64,000 nucleotides of DNA. Origin: Marinobacter lipolyticus. GTDB lineage: Bacteria; Pseudomonadota; Gammaproteobacteria; Pseudomonadales; Oleiphilaceae. The notes under the pieces were generated by a model. That model searched no databases. It saw only the letters and a program-made list of their open reading frames with translations, and was not told where the DNA came from. Where the stretch lies: contig NZ_QTKT01000003.1 in assembly GCF_018424605.1 (NCBI RefSeq), positions 186,001 through 250,000 on the forward strand, written 5' to 3'. The position numbers were made by a program, and so were the translations under genes. This document shows, one piece after another, positions 11,793 through 20,911 of the stretch; the stretch's first letter is position 1; every line of letters starts with the position of its first letter.

Positions 11793-14700
11793 TCAGAAAT
11801 CGTCCGCCCCCTTCTGGGGCGCGGCAGCAAAACCCTGGCCACCGGCGGACCCGCCGGCCTGGCGCTCCAGTTCCAGTTCCACCGCGTTCGCGGACTTGGC
11901 GAATCGTGCCAGCAGGTTATACAGCACCGGGATGATGAACAGCGTCAACGTGGTGGCGAACACCAGGCCACCGAGGATCACCACGCCTATGGACGCCCGG
12001 CTCTCGGCGCCGGCGCCCGTGGCAATGACCAGCGGCACCGCCCCGAACACCGTGGAGATGGTGGTCATCAGTACCGGGCGGAAGCGCAGGATGGCCCCTT
12101 CAAGAATCGCATCGCGAACCTCATACCCCTTGTCCCGCAGCTGATTGGCGAACTCCACGATGAGAATGCCGTTCTTGGCCATCAACCCCAACAGCATGAC
12201 GATGCCGATCTGACTGTAAATGTTGAGGCTGATGCCCGACCAGTACAGCGCAAACAACGCCCCGGTGATCGCCAGCGGTACCGACAGCATGATAATCAGT
12301 GGGTGGATCCAGCTCTCGAACTGCGCGGCGAGGACCAGGAACACGATCACGAAGGCCAGGCCGAAGGTGAGGTAAATGGCGGCGGAAGAATCCTGGAATT
12401 CCCGACTCAGGCCCTTGTAACTGATGCGGGCCTCCGGCGGCAGGTTATCCACCGCCAGGTTGTTGAGGTAGGTCAGCGCCGAGCCGAGGTCGTAGCCATC
12501 GGCCAGTGACCCACTGATAACCACCGCAGGCAACCGGTCGACCCGCCGCAAATCCGGATTGGCGCCGATTTCGCTGACCGACACCAGCGCCTGCAACGGG
12601 ATCAGATCGCCACCGGCCCGCGGGCGCAGGAACACCTGGCCCAGATCCTCGGGTGTCGCCCGGTCGGCATCCGCCGCCTGGACGATCACGTCGTATTCGC
12701 GGCCCCGGTCCACGTAGGTGGTTACCTGTCGTGATGCCAGCATGGTCTGCAGCGTCAGGCCCACGTCCTCCACGGTGACATCCAGGTCCGCCGCCCGTTC
12801 ACGGTCGATATTTACCCGCAGCTCCGGCCGGGTCAGCTCAAAGTCGGTCTCGAGGTTCAGCAAGTTGGGGTTTTCCTTGGCCCGTTCCAGCAGCTCCTCG
12901 CTCCAGGCCTGGACCGATTCGTAATCCGGACCGCCCACCACAATCTCTACCGGCTGGTTGAAGCCGCGCTGACCCAGGCCCGGCGGATTCACCGCCACCG
13001 CGCGGATGCCCGGAATCGACGACAGCTTGCCTCGCAGCTCGCTGGTGACCTGCTGCTGCTTGATGTCGCGCTCTTCCCAGGGCCCAAGGCCCATGATCAT
13101 GAAGGCGTTGTCGGCCTCGTTGCGGAAGCCGACGATGGACAGCAGACGGTCGGCGGTGCCGTTATCAAGGTAGGGAATCAGCTTCTCCTCCGCCTTGCGA
13201 ACGTGATGATCGGTGTACTCCACCGTGGACCCCCGCGGCGCGCTGACCGGCATGATAATCACCCCGCGGTCCTCAATGGGCGCCAGTTCCTGGGGCAGTT
13301 TCGGAAACACCACCGCAATCAGCACCATACCCACCAGGCCCAGACCGATCAGCAGGCCCGGCTGGCGCAGGGAGAACCGCAACATGCGCTCGTAGCCCCG
13401 GGTCAGGCCATTCAGGCCGTTTTCGATGAAGGTCCAGATGCGGTGACCCTCTGCGGTTTCCGGGCTGTGTTTAAGCCACTTGGAACACAGCATCGGAGCC
13501 AGTGTCAGCGCCACCAGGCTGGACACCACCACCGCTGCCGCCAGGGTAAAGCCGAATTCAGCAAACAGCCGCCCGATGTTGCCGCCCATGAAGGAAATGG
13601 GCACGAACACCGCCACCAGCGTGAACGTGGTGGCGATGACCGCAAACGCCACCTGTTTGGCGCCCCGGTAGGACGCCAGCAATGGCGGTTCGCCGTCATC
13701 GATGCGGCGCTGAATGTTTTCCAGCATGACGATGGCGTCATCCACCACCAGACCGATGGCCAGAATCACCGCCAGCAGGGTCAGCACATTGATGGAAAAG
13801 CCCAGCGCGCCCAGACCAATGAAGGCGCCAATGACCGCCACCGGGATGGTCACCGCCGGAATCAGCGTGGCCCGCCAGGAGCGCAGGAACACGAAGATCA
13901 CCAGAATAACCAGGGACACGGCGATGGCCAGGGTGATCATCACCTCCTTGATGGAGGCACGGATAAAGATCGACTCGTCGTAGTTAGAGGCAATGGTGAC
14001 TTCCGGCGGCAGGGTTTGGCGAATCTTCTCCAGTTCCGCGGTGACCAGATCCGACACTTCCACGGTGTTCGATTTCGACTGGCGGATAATGCCCATGCCG
14101 ATGGCAGTCAGGCCGTTGGCACGCAGGCGGCTGGTGTCCGATTCCACGCCCATCTGCACATTGGCCACCTCGCCAAGGCGCAGCAGGTCGTTGCCATCGC
14201 GACGAATCACCAGCTCGCGGAATTCCTCAACATTGGATAGCCGCCCCTCTGCGCGTACCGTGAAGTCGCGGGTGGCGGACTCCACCGAGCCGGCTGGCAG
14301 TTCCACGTTGTTGGCGCGGAGGGCCCGCTCCACTTCCGCCACAGTGATATCACGGGCCGCCAGGCGTTCCCGATCCAGCCATACGCGGATGGCGTAACGC
14401 CGCTCGCCACCGATACGCACATCGGCAACGCCATCGAGTACCGACAACCGGTCCGCCAGTACGCGATCGGCAAAATCACTCAGTTCGGCGCTGTCCCAGA
14501 CATCGCTGCGCAGGGTGACCCACATCATCGGGCGGGCATCGGAATCGGCCTTGCTCACCACCGGCGGATCGGCTTCTTCCGGCAATTCATTGCTGATGCG
14601 TGACACCGCATCGCGGACATCGTTGGCGGCGATATCCACATTGCGCGAGGTATTGAATTCGATACTGGTGCGGGATTCCCCCTGTTCGGTGGAGGATTCA

Positions 14701-14939
14701 ATAGAACGGATGCCCTCGATGCCGCTGATCGCGCCCTCGATCACCTGGGTGATCTGGGTGTCGACCACTTCCGCCGCCGCCCCGATGTAATCGGTGGAAA
14801 TCGACACCACCGGCGGGTCGATGTCGGGGTATTCCCGCACCGGCAGACCGAACAGGGCGGCCAGACCGAACACCAGGATCAACAGGCTGAGAACAGTGGC
14901 AAAGACCGGGCGCTTGATGGAAACGTCGGACAGGATCAT
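11793..14939 (-). CDS. RND efflux transporter, inner-membrane permease
   Basis: A 1048-residue protein of the hydrophobe/amphiphile efflux (AcrB/MdtBC-like) family. It opens MILSDVSIKRPVFATVLSLL (first membrane helix), has two large periplasmic loops (VDTQITQVIEGAISGIEG in the first) and twelve predicted membrane helices. VVDDAIVMLENI, in the proton-relay helix, has the paired acidic residues. It would work as a proton-driven trimer with the adaptor encoded 3 bp upstream and a TolC-like outer-membrane protein not found here. Substrate range cannot be told from sequence. Confidence 0.92.
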   Translation of the reverse strand: MILSDVSIKRPVFATVLSLLILVFGLAALFGLPVREYPDIDPPVVSISTDYIGAAAEVVDTQITQVIEGAISGIEGIRSIESSTEQGESRTSIEFNTSRNVDIAANDVRDAVSRISNELPEEADPPVVSKADSDARPMMWVTLRSDVWDSAELSDFADRVLADRLSVLDGVADVRIGGERRYAIRVWLDRERLAARDITVAEVERALRANNVELPAGSVESATRDFTVRAEGRLSNVEEFRELVIRRDGNDLLRLGEVANVQMGVESDTSRLRANGLTAIGMGIIRQSKSNTVEVSDLVTAELEKIRQTLPPEVTIASNYDESIFIRASIKEVMITLAIAVSLVILVIFVFLRSWRATLIPAVTIPVAVIGAFIGLGALGFSINVLTLLAVILAIGLVVDDAIVMLENIQRRIDDGEPPLLASYRGAKQVAFAVIATTFTLVAVFVPISFMGGNIGRLFAEFGFTLAAAVVVSSLVALTLAPMLCSKWLKHSPETAEGHRIWTFIENGLNGLTRGYERMLRFSLRQPGLLIGLGLVGMVLIAVVFPKLPQELAPIEDRGVIIMPVSAPRGSTVEYTDHHVRKAEEKLIPYLDNGTADRLLSIVGFRNEADNAFMIMGLGPWEERDIKQQQVTSELRGKLSSIPGIRAVAVNPPGLGQRGFNQPVEIVVGGPDYESVQAWSEELLERAKENPNLLNLETDFELTRPELRVNIDRERAADLDVTVEDVGLTLQTMLASRQVTTYVDRGREYDVIVQAADADRATPEDLGQVFLRPRAGGDLIPLQALVSVSEIGANPDLRRVDRLPAVVISGSLADGYDLGSALTYLNNLAVDNLPPEARISYKGLSREFQDSSAAIYLTFGLAFVIVFLVLAAQFESWIHPLIIMLSVPLAITGALFALYWSGISLNIYSQIGIVMLLGLMAKNGILIVEFANQLRDKGYEVRDAILEGAILRFRPVLMTTISTVFGAVPLVIATGAGAESRASIGVVILGGLVFATTLTLFIIPVLYNLLARFAKSANAVELELERQAGGSAGGQGFAAAPQKGADDF

Positions 14940-14942
14940 CGG

Positions 14943-16037
14943 TTACGACTCCAGCGACGTGGCAAAGCGGTTATCGGGAATCGCCTTGTCGTCCTCCACC
15001 ACGTTGATGCGGTCACCACTGCTGAGCCGGTCCTGGCCGGTTATGATTACCGGATCGTCCACACTGAGACCCTCGGCCACTTCCACCAGCCCCGGCGTGC
15101 GGGAACCGAGGGTGACGGACACTCGCCGGGCCTTGCCGTCTTCGGCGATGAACACGTACTTGTCGGCGCCGCGCAGCAGCACGGCCTGCTCCGGAATCAC
15201 CAGCGCCTCGCGTTCGCGCAGGGTCAGGTTCGCCGCCATGAACTGGCCGGGGCGCAGTTTGCCGTCCGGATTGTCGATCAGCGCCCGCACCGGCAGGGTA
15301 CGGCTGAGCTCGTTGATGCGGGTGCCCAGTTCCACCAGTTCGCCATGGAAACCTTCCCCGGGATAGGCCGGGGAGGAGCCCTGCACCCGTTGCCCCAGGG
15401 TGATCTGGCCCAGGAAACGCTCAGGCACCGAAAACCCCAGCTCCATGCGCTCGGTGGAATCCAGTGTGGCCACGGCGGTACCGGCGCTCAGGTAGGCACC
15501 CAGGCTGATGTCGCTAAGGCCCACCGCGCCGGTGAAGGGCGCGGTGATGCGGTGATTGTCGAGACGGGTTCGGGCAGCCGCCAATTGGGCCTCGGCCACC
15601 TCCAGCGTGGTGCGCAGCTGATCCACCTGGGCCTGGGAAATGCTGTTGTTGGAGCGCAGGCTCTGGGCCCGCTCCACCTGCCGGCGCGCATCGGCGACCT
15701 CCGCTTCGGCCACGCGCAGGTCAGCCCGGGCCTGGCGATCGTCCAGCCGCAACAGGAGGTCGCCCTCGCGCACCCTCTCGCCGCTGCGCAGATTCAGCTC
15801 CACCACCCGGCCGCTGACTTCGGTGGTCAGTTCCACCGCATTCAGCGCTTGCAGGCTGCCGACCGCATTGACCCGATCACGCACCACCTCACGGGTCGGT
15901 TTGACCGCGTTAACCACCGCCGGCGGGCGCGCCCGCTGTTCGGCACCCTCCGAGCCCCGGTCCAGATACTGGAAGGCCAGGACACCAACCACAGCGAAGG
16001 CCACCAGTACCAGTGCGATCAAACTTTGCTTCAGCAT
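14943..16037 (-). CDS. RND efflux membrane-fusion (adaptor) protein
   Basis: A 364-residue periplasmic adaptor (HlyD/AcrA family). An N-terminal membrane anchor (about residues 5-25) is followed by a lipoyl/barrel-sandwich half (VELTTEVSGRVVELNLRSGERVREGDLLLRLDDRQ), a helical hairpin, the second lipoyl half (ITAPFTGAVGLSDISLGAYLSAGTAVA) and beta-barrel domains. No lipobox cysteine is present, so it is anchored by its helix. It is the partner of the permease just downstream. Confidence 0.92.
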   Translation of the reverse strand: MLKQSLIALVLVAFAVVGVLAFQYLDRGSEGAEQRARPPAVVNAVKPTREVVRDRVNAVGSLQALNAVELTTEVSGRVVELNLRSGERVREGDLLLRLDDRQARADLRVAEAEVADARRQVERAQSLRSNNSISQAQVDQLRTTLEVAEAQLAAARTRLDNHRITAPFTGAVGLSDISLGAYLSAGTAVATLDSTERMELGFSVPERFLGQITLGQRVQGSSPAYPGEGFHGELVELGTRINELSRTLPVRALIDNPDGKLRPGQFMAANLTLREREALVIPEQAVLLRGADKYVFIAEDGKARRVSVTLGSRTPGLVEVAEGLSVDDPVIITGQDRLSSGDRINVVEDDKAIPDNRFATSLES

Positions 16038-16049
16038 ACATCTCTCGAT

Positions 16050-16619
16050 TCAGTCTTTGCTGTTTTTGGAAATGACCAGCACCACTTCCCCGACATCAAT
16101 GCCCCATTTGCTCATGGTGGTCTGATTGATAAGCGTGTCTGGCGTGATCAGATACATCCAGTCGTCCATGCGGACGTCGATGGTGCCATCACCGTATGAC
16201 ACCCGTAATACATAGTTCATATGGATGGCGTTGCCCTGCCACCGCATGGTGCCGGGTTCCACCACGTCGCCGGCATCGGCGTGGTAGCCCTCCTCGGCCG
16301 GCGTCAGGGTCCAGACCCGGGTCTGCACCTCGCCGTCGTCGAAGCGGAACTCCTCGTCCAGGGTGCCCACGCCGTCGGCATCCCAGCTGGCAATGATGTC
16401 CGCATCAAAGGTGCGGATGACCTCGCCGGAAAAGTCCTTGACCACGCCGCGGGCGGAAAGTTCGCCCTGGAAAAACCGTTCAGGTACCAGCTTGGGCTCG
16501 CGGTCGCTGTAATCCTCCAGCGACGGTCCGGCACAGCCACTGAGCAATAGTAGCGACAACCATAACCACGCCAGTGATTTTGGGCCAGCCAGTTTTCTCG
16601 GTGATGAAGGTATTTGCAT
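16050..16619 (-). CDS. DUF3833 lipoprotein
   Basis: From the ATG at 16619 the protein has 189 residues with a type II signal peptide ending LLLLSGCAG, so the mature protein is lipid-linked at the cysteine. The rest (LEDYSDREPKLVPERFFQGEL, KDFSGEVIRTFDADI, MSKWGIDVGEVVLVISKN) matches DUF3833, whose function is unknown. A GTG at 16658 would add 13 residues before the signal peptide and is less likely. It lies 12 bp upstream of the efflux adaptor on the same strand and may be cotranscribed with the pump. Confidence 0.85.
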   Translation of the reverse strand: MQIPSSPRKLAGPKSLAWLWLSLLLLSGCAGPSLEDYSDREPKLVPERFFQGELSARGVVKDFSGEVIRTFDADIIASWDADGVGTLDEEFRFDDGEVQTRVWTLTPAEEGYHADAGDVVEPGTMRWQGNAIHMNYVLRVSYGDGTIDVRMDDWMYLITPDTLINQTTMSKWGIDVGEVVLVISKNSKD

Positions 16620-16865
16620 GACTTTTACACTCTTCAGAGCAGATGAATTTGCGGTCACAGTGCTGGTTAATACGGGCCACCGGCCGGTTTCGATCAGCTC
16701 CTGAGGGCAGCCACGCCCATTACCGTCATTTCAGCCAATTGTCTTTTCTGACAGCCCGGCAGGCGGTTTTCGTCAATGGAACGGCCTGTTGAATGCCGTA
16801 AAACTCTTGCCATCGGAAGGGCTGGCCCCTTCCTCCCGATTTGCCATCAGCACTGAGGTACTGTT

Positions 16866-18686
16866 ATGCCGGTTTACAAGGCGCCCCTGCGCGATATGAA
16901 GTTCCTGCTCAACGAAGTGTTTGATTACCCCGGCCATTACGCCGGCCTGAAAAGCGGTGAAAACGCCACCCCCGACATCGTGGACGCGATTCTCAGCGAA
17001 TGCGGCAAGTTCTGCGAGGAAGTGCTGAGCCCGCTGTACCAACCGGGCGATGAAGAAGGCTGCAAACTGGAGAACGGCGAGGTGACCACCCCGAAAGGCT
17101 ATAAGGACGCCTACCAGCAGTATGCCATGGGTGGCTGGCAGGGGCTGTCCGCACCGGAGGAATACGGTGGTCAGGGCCTGCCCGCCTCCATGGGCCTGCT
17201 GAAGCAGGAAATGATGGGCACCGCCAACTGGCCGTTCTCCATGTACCCCGGGCTGTCGCTCGGCGCCATGAACACCATTTTCCTGCACGGTTCCGAGGAC
17301 CAGAAACAGACCTACCTGGTGCCCCTGACCGAGGGCCGCTGGGGCGGCACCATGTGCCTGACCGAGCCCCAGTGCGGTACCGACCTGGGCCAGGTGAAAA
17401 CCAAAGCCGAACCCCAGGCCGACGGCAGCTACAAACTGACCGGCACCAAGATCTTCATCTCCTCCGGTGACCATGATCTCACCGAGAACATTGTGCACAT
17501 CGTGCTGGCCCGGTTGCCGGACGCCCCCAAGGGCACCAAAGGCATCAGCCTGTTCATCGTTCCCAAGTTCCTGCCGGACGGCAACGGCGGGGTGGGCGAG
17601 CGCAACGGCGTGAGCTGCGGCAGCCTGGAGAAGAAAATGGGCATCAAGGCGTCCGCCACCTGCGTGATGAACTTTGATGACGCCCGCGGTTTCCTGATCG
17701 GGCCCGAGAACGAAGGCCTCAACTGCATGTTCACCTTTATGAACACCGCCCGTATCGGCACCGCCATCCAGGGTGTTGGCCCGGCGGAGCTGTCGTACCA
17801 GTGGGCACTGGACTACGCCAGGGAACGGCGCTCCATGCGCGCGCTGTCGGGCAAGAAGGACCCGGAGCAGGTTGCCGACGCGCTGATCCACCACGCCGAC
17901 GTCCGGCGCATGCTGCTGACCCAGAAAGCCATCGCCGAGGGCGGCCGCGGCATGCTGTATTACGCCGCGCGGGTGGCCGACCACATGGTCGAGGCCCATA
18001 CCGAGGGCAACGACCGCAAAGCGGAAGCCTACGACGACAAACTCGGGTTCCTGACGCCGATTCTCAAGGGCTTCCTGACCGAGCTGGGTAACGAAGCGGC
18101 CAGCCTGGGCATGCAGGTGTTCGGCGGTCACGGCTACATCCGTGAACACGGTATGGAGCAGATCGCCCGCGACACCCGTATTGCCACCCTGTACGAGGGC
18201 ACTACCGGTATTCAGGCGCTGGATCTGCTGGGCCGCAAGGTACTGCTGATGACCCAGGGCGGGGCCGTACGCGAGTTCACCCTGATTCTGGCCAACTTCG
18301 CCCGCAAACACCTGACCGACAAACGGTTGCGGCCCTTTGCCGTGGAGTTGCTGAAGCTCACCGCGCAGTGGAACCTGCTGACCGTGCGGGTCATGCTGTC
18401 GGCGCGCAAGGATCGTGATGTGGTCAGTTCCGCCGCCCACGATTTCCTGATGTACAGCGGGTATGTGTCGATGGCCTACATCTGGGCACGGCAGGCGGCG
18501 GTAGCGGCGGACAAGCTGGACAACGGCGGCGACGACTCCGCGGAATTCTACCAGGCCAAACTGGCCACCGCCGAGTTCTACTACGAGCGTCTGCTGCCTC
18601 GCGCCCAGGCCCACGCCACCAGTATGCTGAGCCCGAGCAAAAACCTGATGCAGCTGGATGCCGAGGATATGAGCTTCACCGCCTGA
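16866..18686 (+). CDS. Acyl-CoA dehydrogenase (large, FadE5-type)
   Basis: A 606-residue flavoenzyme of the long form of the acyl-CoA dehydrogenase family. It has an N-terminal helical domain (DMKFLLNEVFDYPGHY), the FAD/substrate motif MCLTEPQCGTDLGQV, the domain-3 segment FGGHGYIREHGMEQIARDTRIATLYEGTTGIQALDLLGRKVL, which contains the likely catalytic glutamate, and an extra C-terminal helical domain. It would catalyse the first, FAD-linked step of fatty acid beta-oxidation. It stands alone, ending at a strong terminator. Confidence 0.93.
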   Translation: MPVYKAPLRDMKFLLNEVFDYPGHYAGLKSGENATPDIVDAILSECGKFCEEVLSPLYQPGDEEGCKLENGEVTTPKGYKDAYQQYAMGGWQGLSAPEEYGGQGLPASMGLLKQEMMGTANWPFSMYPGLSLGAMNTIFLHGSEDQKQTYLVPLTEGRWGGTMCLTEPQCGTDLGQVKTKAEPQADGSYKLTGTKIFISSGDHDLTENIVHIVLARLPDAPKGTKGISLFIVPKFLPDGNGGVGERNGVSCGSLEKKMGIKASATCVMNFDDARGFLIGPENEGLNCMFTFMNTARIGTAIQGVGPAELSYQWALDYARERRSMRALSGKKDPEQVADALIHHADVRRMLLTQKAIAEGGRGMLYYAARVADHMVEAHTEGNDRKAEAYDDKLGFLTPILKGFLTELGNEAASLGMQVFGGHGYIREHGMEQIARDTRIATLYEGTTGIQALDLLGRKVLLMTQGGAVREFTLILANFARKHLTDKRLRPFAVELLKLTAQWNLLTVRVMLSARKDRDVVSSAAHDFLMYSGYVSMAYIWARQAAVAADKLDNGGDDSAEFYQAKLATAEFYYERLLPRAQAHATSMLSPSKNLMQLDAEDMSFTA

Positions 18687-18707
18687 ATCGCAGCGGTACC
18701 GACCTGA

Positions 18708-18734
18708 AAAAGGAGCCTCACGGCTCCTTTTTTT
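18708..18734 (+). terminator. Rho-independent terminator after the acyl-CoA dehydrogenase gene
   Basis: AAGGAGCC and GGCTCCTT pair around the loop TCAC (18718-18721), followed by seven T. An A run before the stem means it could also serve the convergent DUF2959 gene that ends at 18771. Confidence 0.9.
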
Positions 18735-18770
18735 GTATCTGCGGCATGGCGCCGGGCTACGCCCAGGGTG

Positions 18771-19424
18771 TTACTGGTCGCGGAATCTCTGGATAAAGCG
18801 TTCCGATTCAGCGATCGACGCCTCCATGTTGCGGATCAGCGCGTCCACATCCCCGCTGATGCGTCCCAGCTCGCTCTCCAGTGCACCGATAGCCTGGGCA
18901 TTGAGGTTGTGCTTGAGGTACAGCACCTGATCCTCGAAGGCCTGCAGCACCGGGTCCATCCGTGATTCCGCCTCGTGCATGCGGGTGATGAGCTGCTGGT
19001 ACTGCTGCCGGGTGTCCTTCAGCTGCTGCTCACTGCTGCGCCGCAGCGATGCACTCTCGTAGCGGTCGAGTTCGTCTTCCCATTCCTCGAACAGCGCTTC
19101 CGAGACGTCCTCGACACCGTCGATACGGTCGCGCACCTTGTCCGCGGCGGCCACGCTGTCGTCATAGGCGTCACTGAGGTCGTCGTACTTGGCCTTGAGC
19201 TCGGTGTCCGGAGTGTCGACCGCGTTCTGAAAACGCTCCAATGATGAGCGGAAGGTTTCCTGGGCGTCGCTCTGAGCGTCCCGGGTGTCCTCCACTCGAT
19301 CCACCAGGATCTCGCGCTTTTCAAACCCCAGTTTTTCCATGGTGCTGTAGTACACCGTACTGCAGCCGGACAGGACGAGAAGGCTCACGAGCAGGAGCAG
19401 GGCAGGTCGAAACAGGTTGGCCAT
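18771..19424 (-). CDS. DUF2959 lipoprotein
   Basis: The 217-residue protein starts MANLFRPALLLLVSLLVLSGCSTVYY, with a lipobox LSGC, so it is exported and lipid-modified. The rest is highly charged and helical, with heptad-like runs (RSSEQQLKDTRQQYQQLITRMHEAE), and matches DUF2959. Function is unknown; a coiled-coil periplasmic protein is the most the sequence supports. It lies 11 bp downstream of mnmE on the same strand. Confidence 0.85.
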   Translation of the reverse strand: MANLFRPALLLLVSLLVLSGCSTVYYSTMEKLGFEKREILVDRVEDTRDAQSDAQETFRSSLERFQNAVDTPDTELKAKYDDLSDAYDDSVAAADKVRDRIDGVEDVSEALFEEWEDELDRYESASLRRSSEQQLKDTRQQYQQLITRMHEAESRMDPVLQAFEDQVLYLKHNLNAQAIGALESELGRISGDVDALIRNMEASIAESERFIQRFRDQ

Positions 19425-19435
19425 GGTGGTGTCCT

Positions 19436-20806
19436 TTATTTTCCGATGCAGAAACTGCTGAAGATTTTCCCCAGCAGGTCGTCCGGGGTCATCACCCCGG
19501 TAATTTCGCCCAGTGCGTCCTGGGCCGCGCGCAGATCCTCGGCCAGCAACTCGCCGGCGCCAAAGCCATCGAGCTGGCCCTGGCCCTGCAGCATGGCGGC
19601 GCGGGCCCGCTCCAGCGCATCCAGGTGACGGCGGCGGGCAAGAAAGCCGCCCTCGGTGGTGGCCGCGAAACCCATGCACTGCTTCAGATGGTCGCGCAGG
19701 GTTTCAAGCCCTGCGGCGGACTTGGCCGCCAGACGGACCACCGGCGCGGTCCCGTCTGCGGTCTCCTGGAAGCCTGCGGTTTCACCGCTGAGGTCCACCT
19801 TGTTGCGGATCACCGTGACCGGGGCCGACGCCGGTAGCTGGTCAATAAAGTCAGGCCAGATATCGTGGGGGGCGGTTTCCGTGGTGGTGGTGGCGTCCAC
19901 CATCAGCAGAATGCGATCGGCCTGGCGAATCTCGTCCCAGGCACGGGCAATGCCGATCTGCTCCACCTCGTCGGGGCTGTCCCGCAACCCCGCGGTATCG
20001 ATGATGTGCAAGGGCATGCCGTCGATGTGGATGTGTTCCCGCAGCACGTCGCGGGTGGTTCCCTCGATGGCGGTCACAATCGCCGCTTCGCGGCCGGCCA
20101 GCGCATTGAGCAGGCTGGATTTGCCAGCGTTCGGCCGCCCGGCAATCACCACCTTCATGCCGTCGCGCAGAATGGTGCCCTGCTGCGCTTCGGCGAGGAT
20201 GCCATTGAGCTCGTTGATCAACTGCTGAAGATCCGAGGCCACCTTGCCGTCGGCCAGAAAATCGATCTCTTCTTCCGGAAAATCGATGGCCGCTTCCACG
20301 TAGATGCGCAGGTGGGTAACCGCTTCCACTAGAGCCTCAATGCGGCGGGAGAATACCCCCTGCATGGAGCGCACCGCGCAGCGCGCCGCCTGCTCGGAAC
20401 TGCTCTCGATCAGATCGGCGATGGCTTCGGCCTGGGTCAGATCCAGTTTGTCATTGAGAAACGCCCGTTCGGAAAACTCCCCGGGGCGGGCCAGCCGGGC
20501 GCCCAGCTCACAGACCTGGCGCAGCAGCAGGTCGAGAATCACGGTACCGCCATGGCCCTGAAGCTCGAACACATCCTCACCGGTAAACGAATGGGGGTTG
20601 GGAAAGAACAGCCCTATGCCTTCGTCGATAAGCTGCCGCTGCTGATCGTAGAAGGGACCGTAATGGGCATAACGTGGCCTGGGCTGGTAGCCCAGCATGG
20701 CGCAGGCAATGTCCCGCGCACCGGGGCCGGAGACCCGCACGATCCCGACACCGGCCTGACCGGGCGCCGTAGCAATGGCGGCAATGGTATCGGTGACGTA
20801 GTCCAT
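19436..20806 (-). CDS. mnmE: tRNA uridine-5-carboxymethylaminomethyl(34) synthesis GTPase MnmE
   Basis: A 456-residue protein with the folate-binding N-terminal domain ([22 protein letters not shown]), the inserted G domain ([26 protein letters not shown]) and the C-terminal CIGK motif needed for activity. All landmarks are intact. It partners MnmG in U34 modification. It lies downstream of yidC, separated by a strong hairpin. Confidence 0.97.
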   Translation of the reverse strand: MDYVTDTIAAIATAPGQAGVGIVRVSGPGARDIACAMLGYQPRPRYAHYGPFYDQQRQLIDEGIGLFFPNPHSFTGEDVFELQGHGGTVILDLLLRQVCELGARLARPGEFSERAFLNDKLDLTQAEAIADLIESSSEQAARCAVRSMQGVFSRRIEALVEAVTHLRIYVEAAIDFPEEEIDFLADGKVASDLQQLINELNGILAEAQQGTILRDGMKVVIAGRPNAGKSSLLNALAGREAAIVTAIEGTTRDVLREHIHIDGMPLHIIDTAGLRDSPDEVEQIGIARAWDEIRQADRILLMVDATTTTETAPHDIWPDFIDQLPASAPVTVIRNKVDLSGETAGFQETADGTAPVVRLAAKSAAGLETLRDHLKQCMGFAATTEGGFLARRRHLDALERARAAMLQGQGQLDGFGAGELLAEDLRAAQDALGEITGVMTPDDLLGKIFSSFCIGK

Positions 20807-20853
20807 GGTGCTCTCTGTGCTCTCTGCGTTGGTTTGCTGTGGCCCTGAACCAG

Positions 20854-20878
20854 CAGAGGCTCCACGAAGGAGCCTCTG
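20854..20878 (-). terminator. Strong hairpin between yidC and mnmE
   Basis: CAGAGGCTCC pairs perfectly with GGAGCCTCTG over a 5-nt loop, between the yidC stop (20912) and the mnmE start (20806). In the transcript the loop is UUCGU. No T run follows on the minus strand, so it may attenuate or process the transcript rather than end it fully. Confidence 0.45.
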
Positions 20879-20911
20879 TCAGGTTACGGTATCAGCGCTG
20901 ATCTGTGCCGA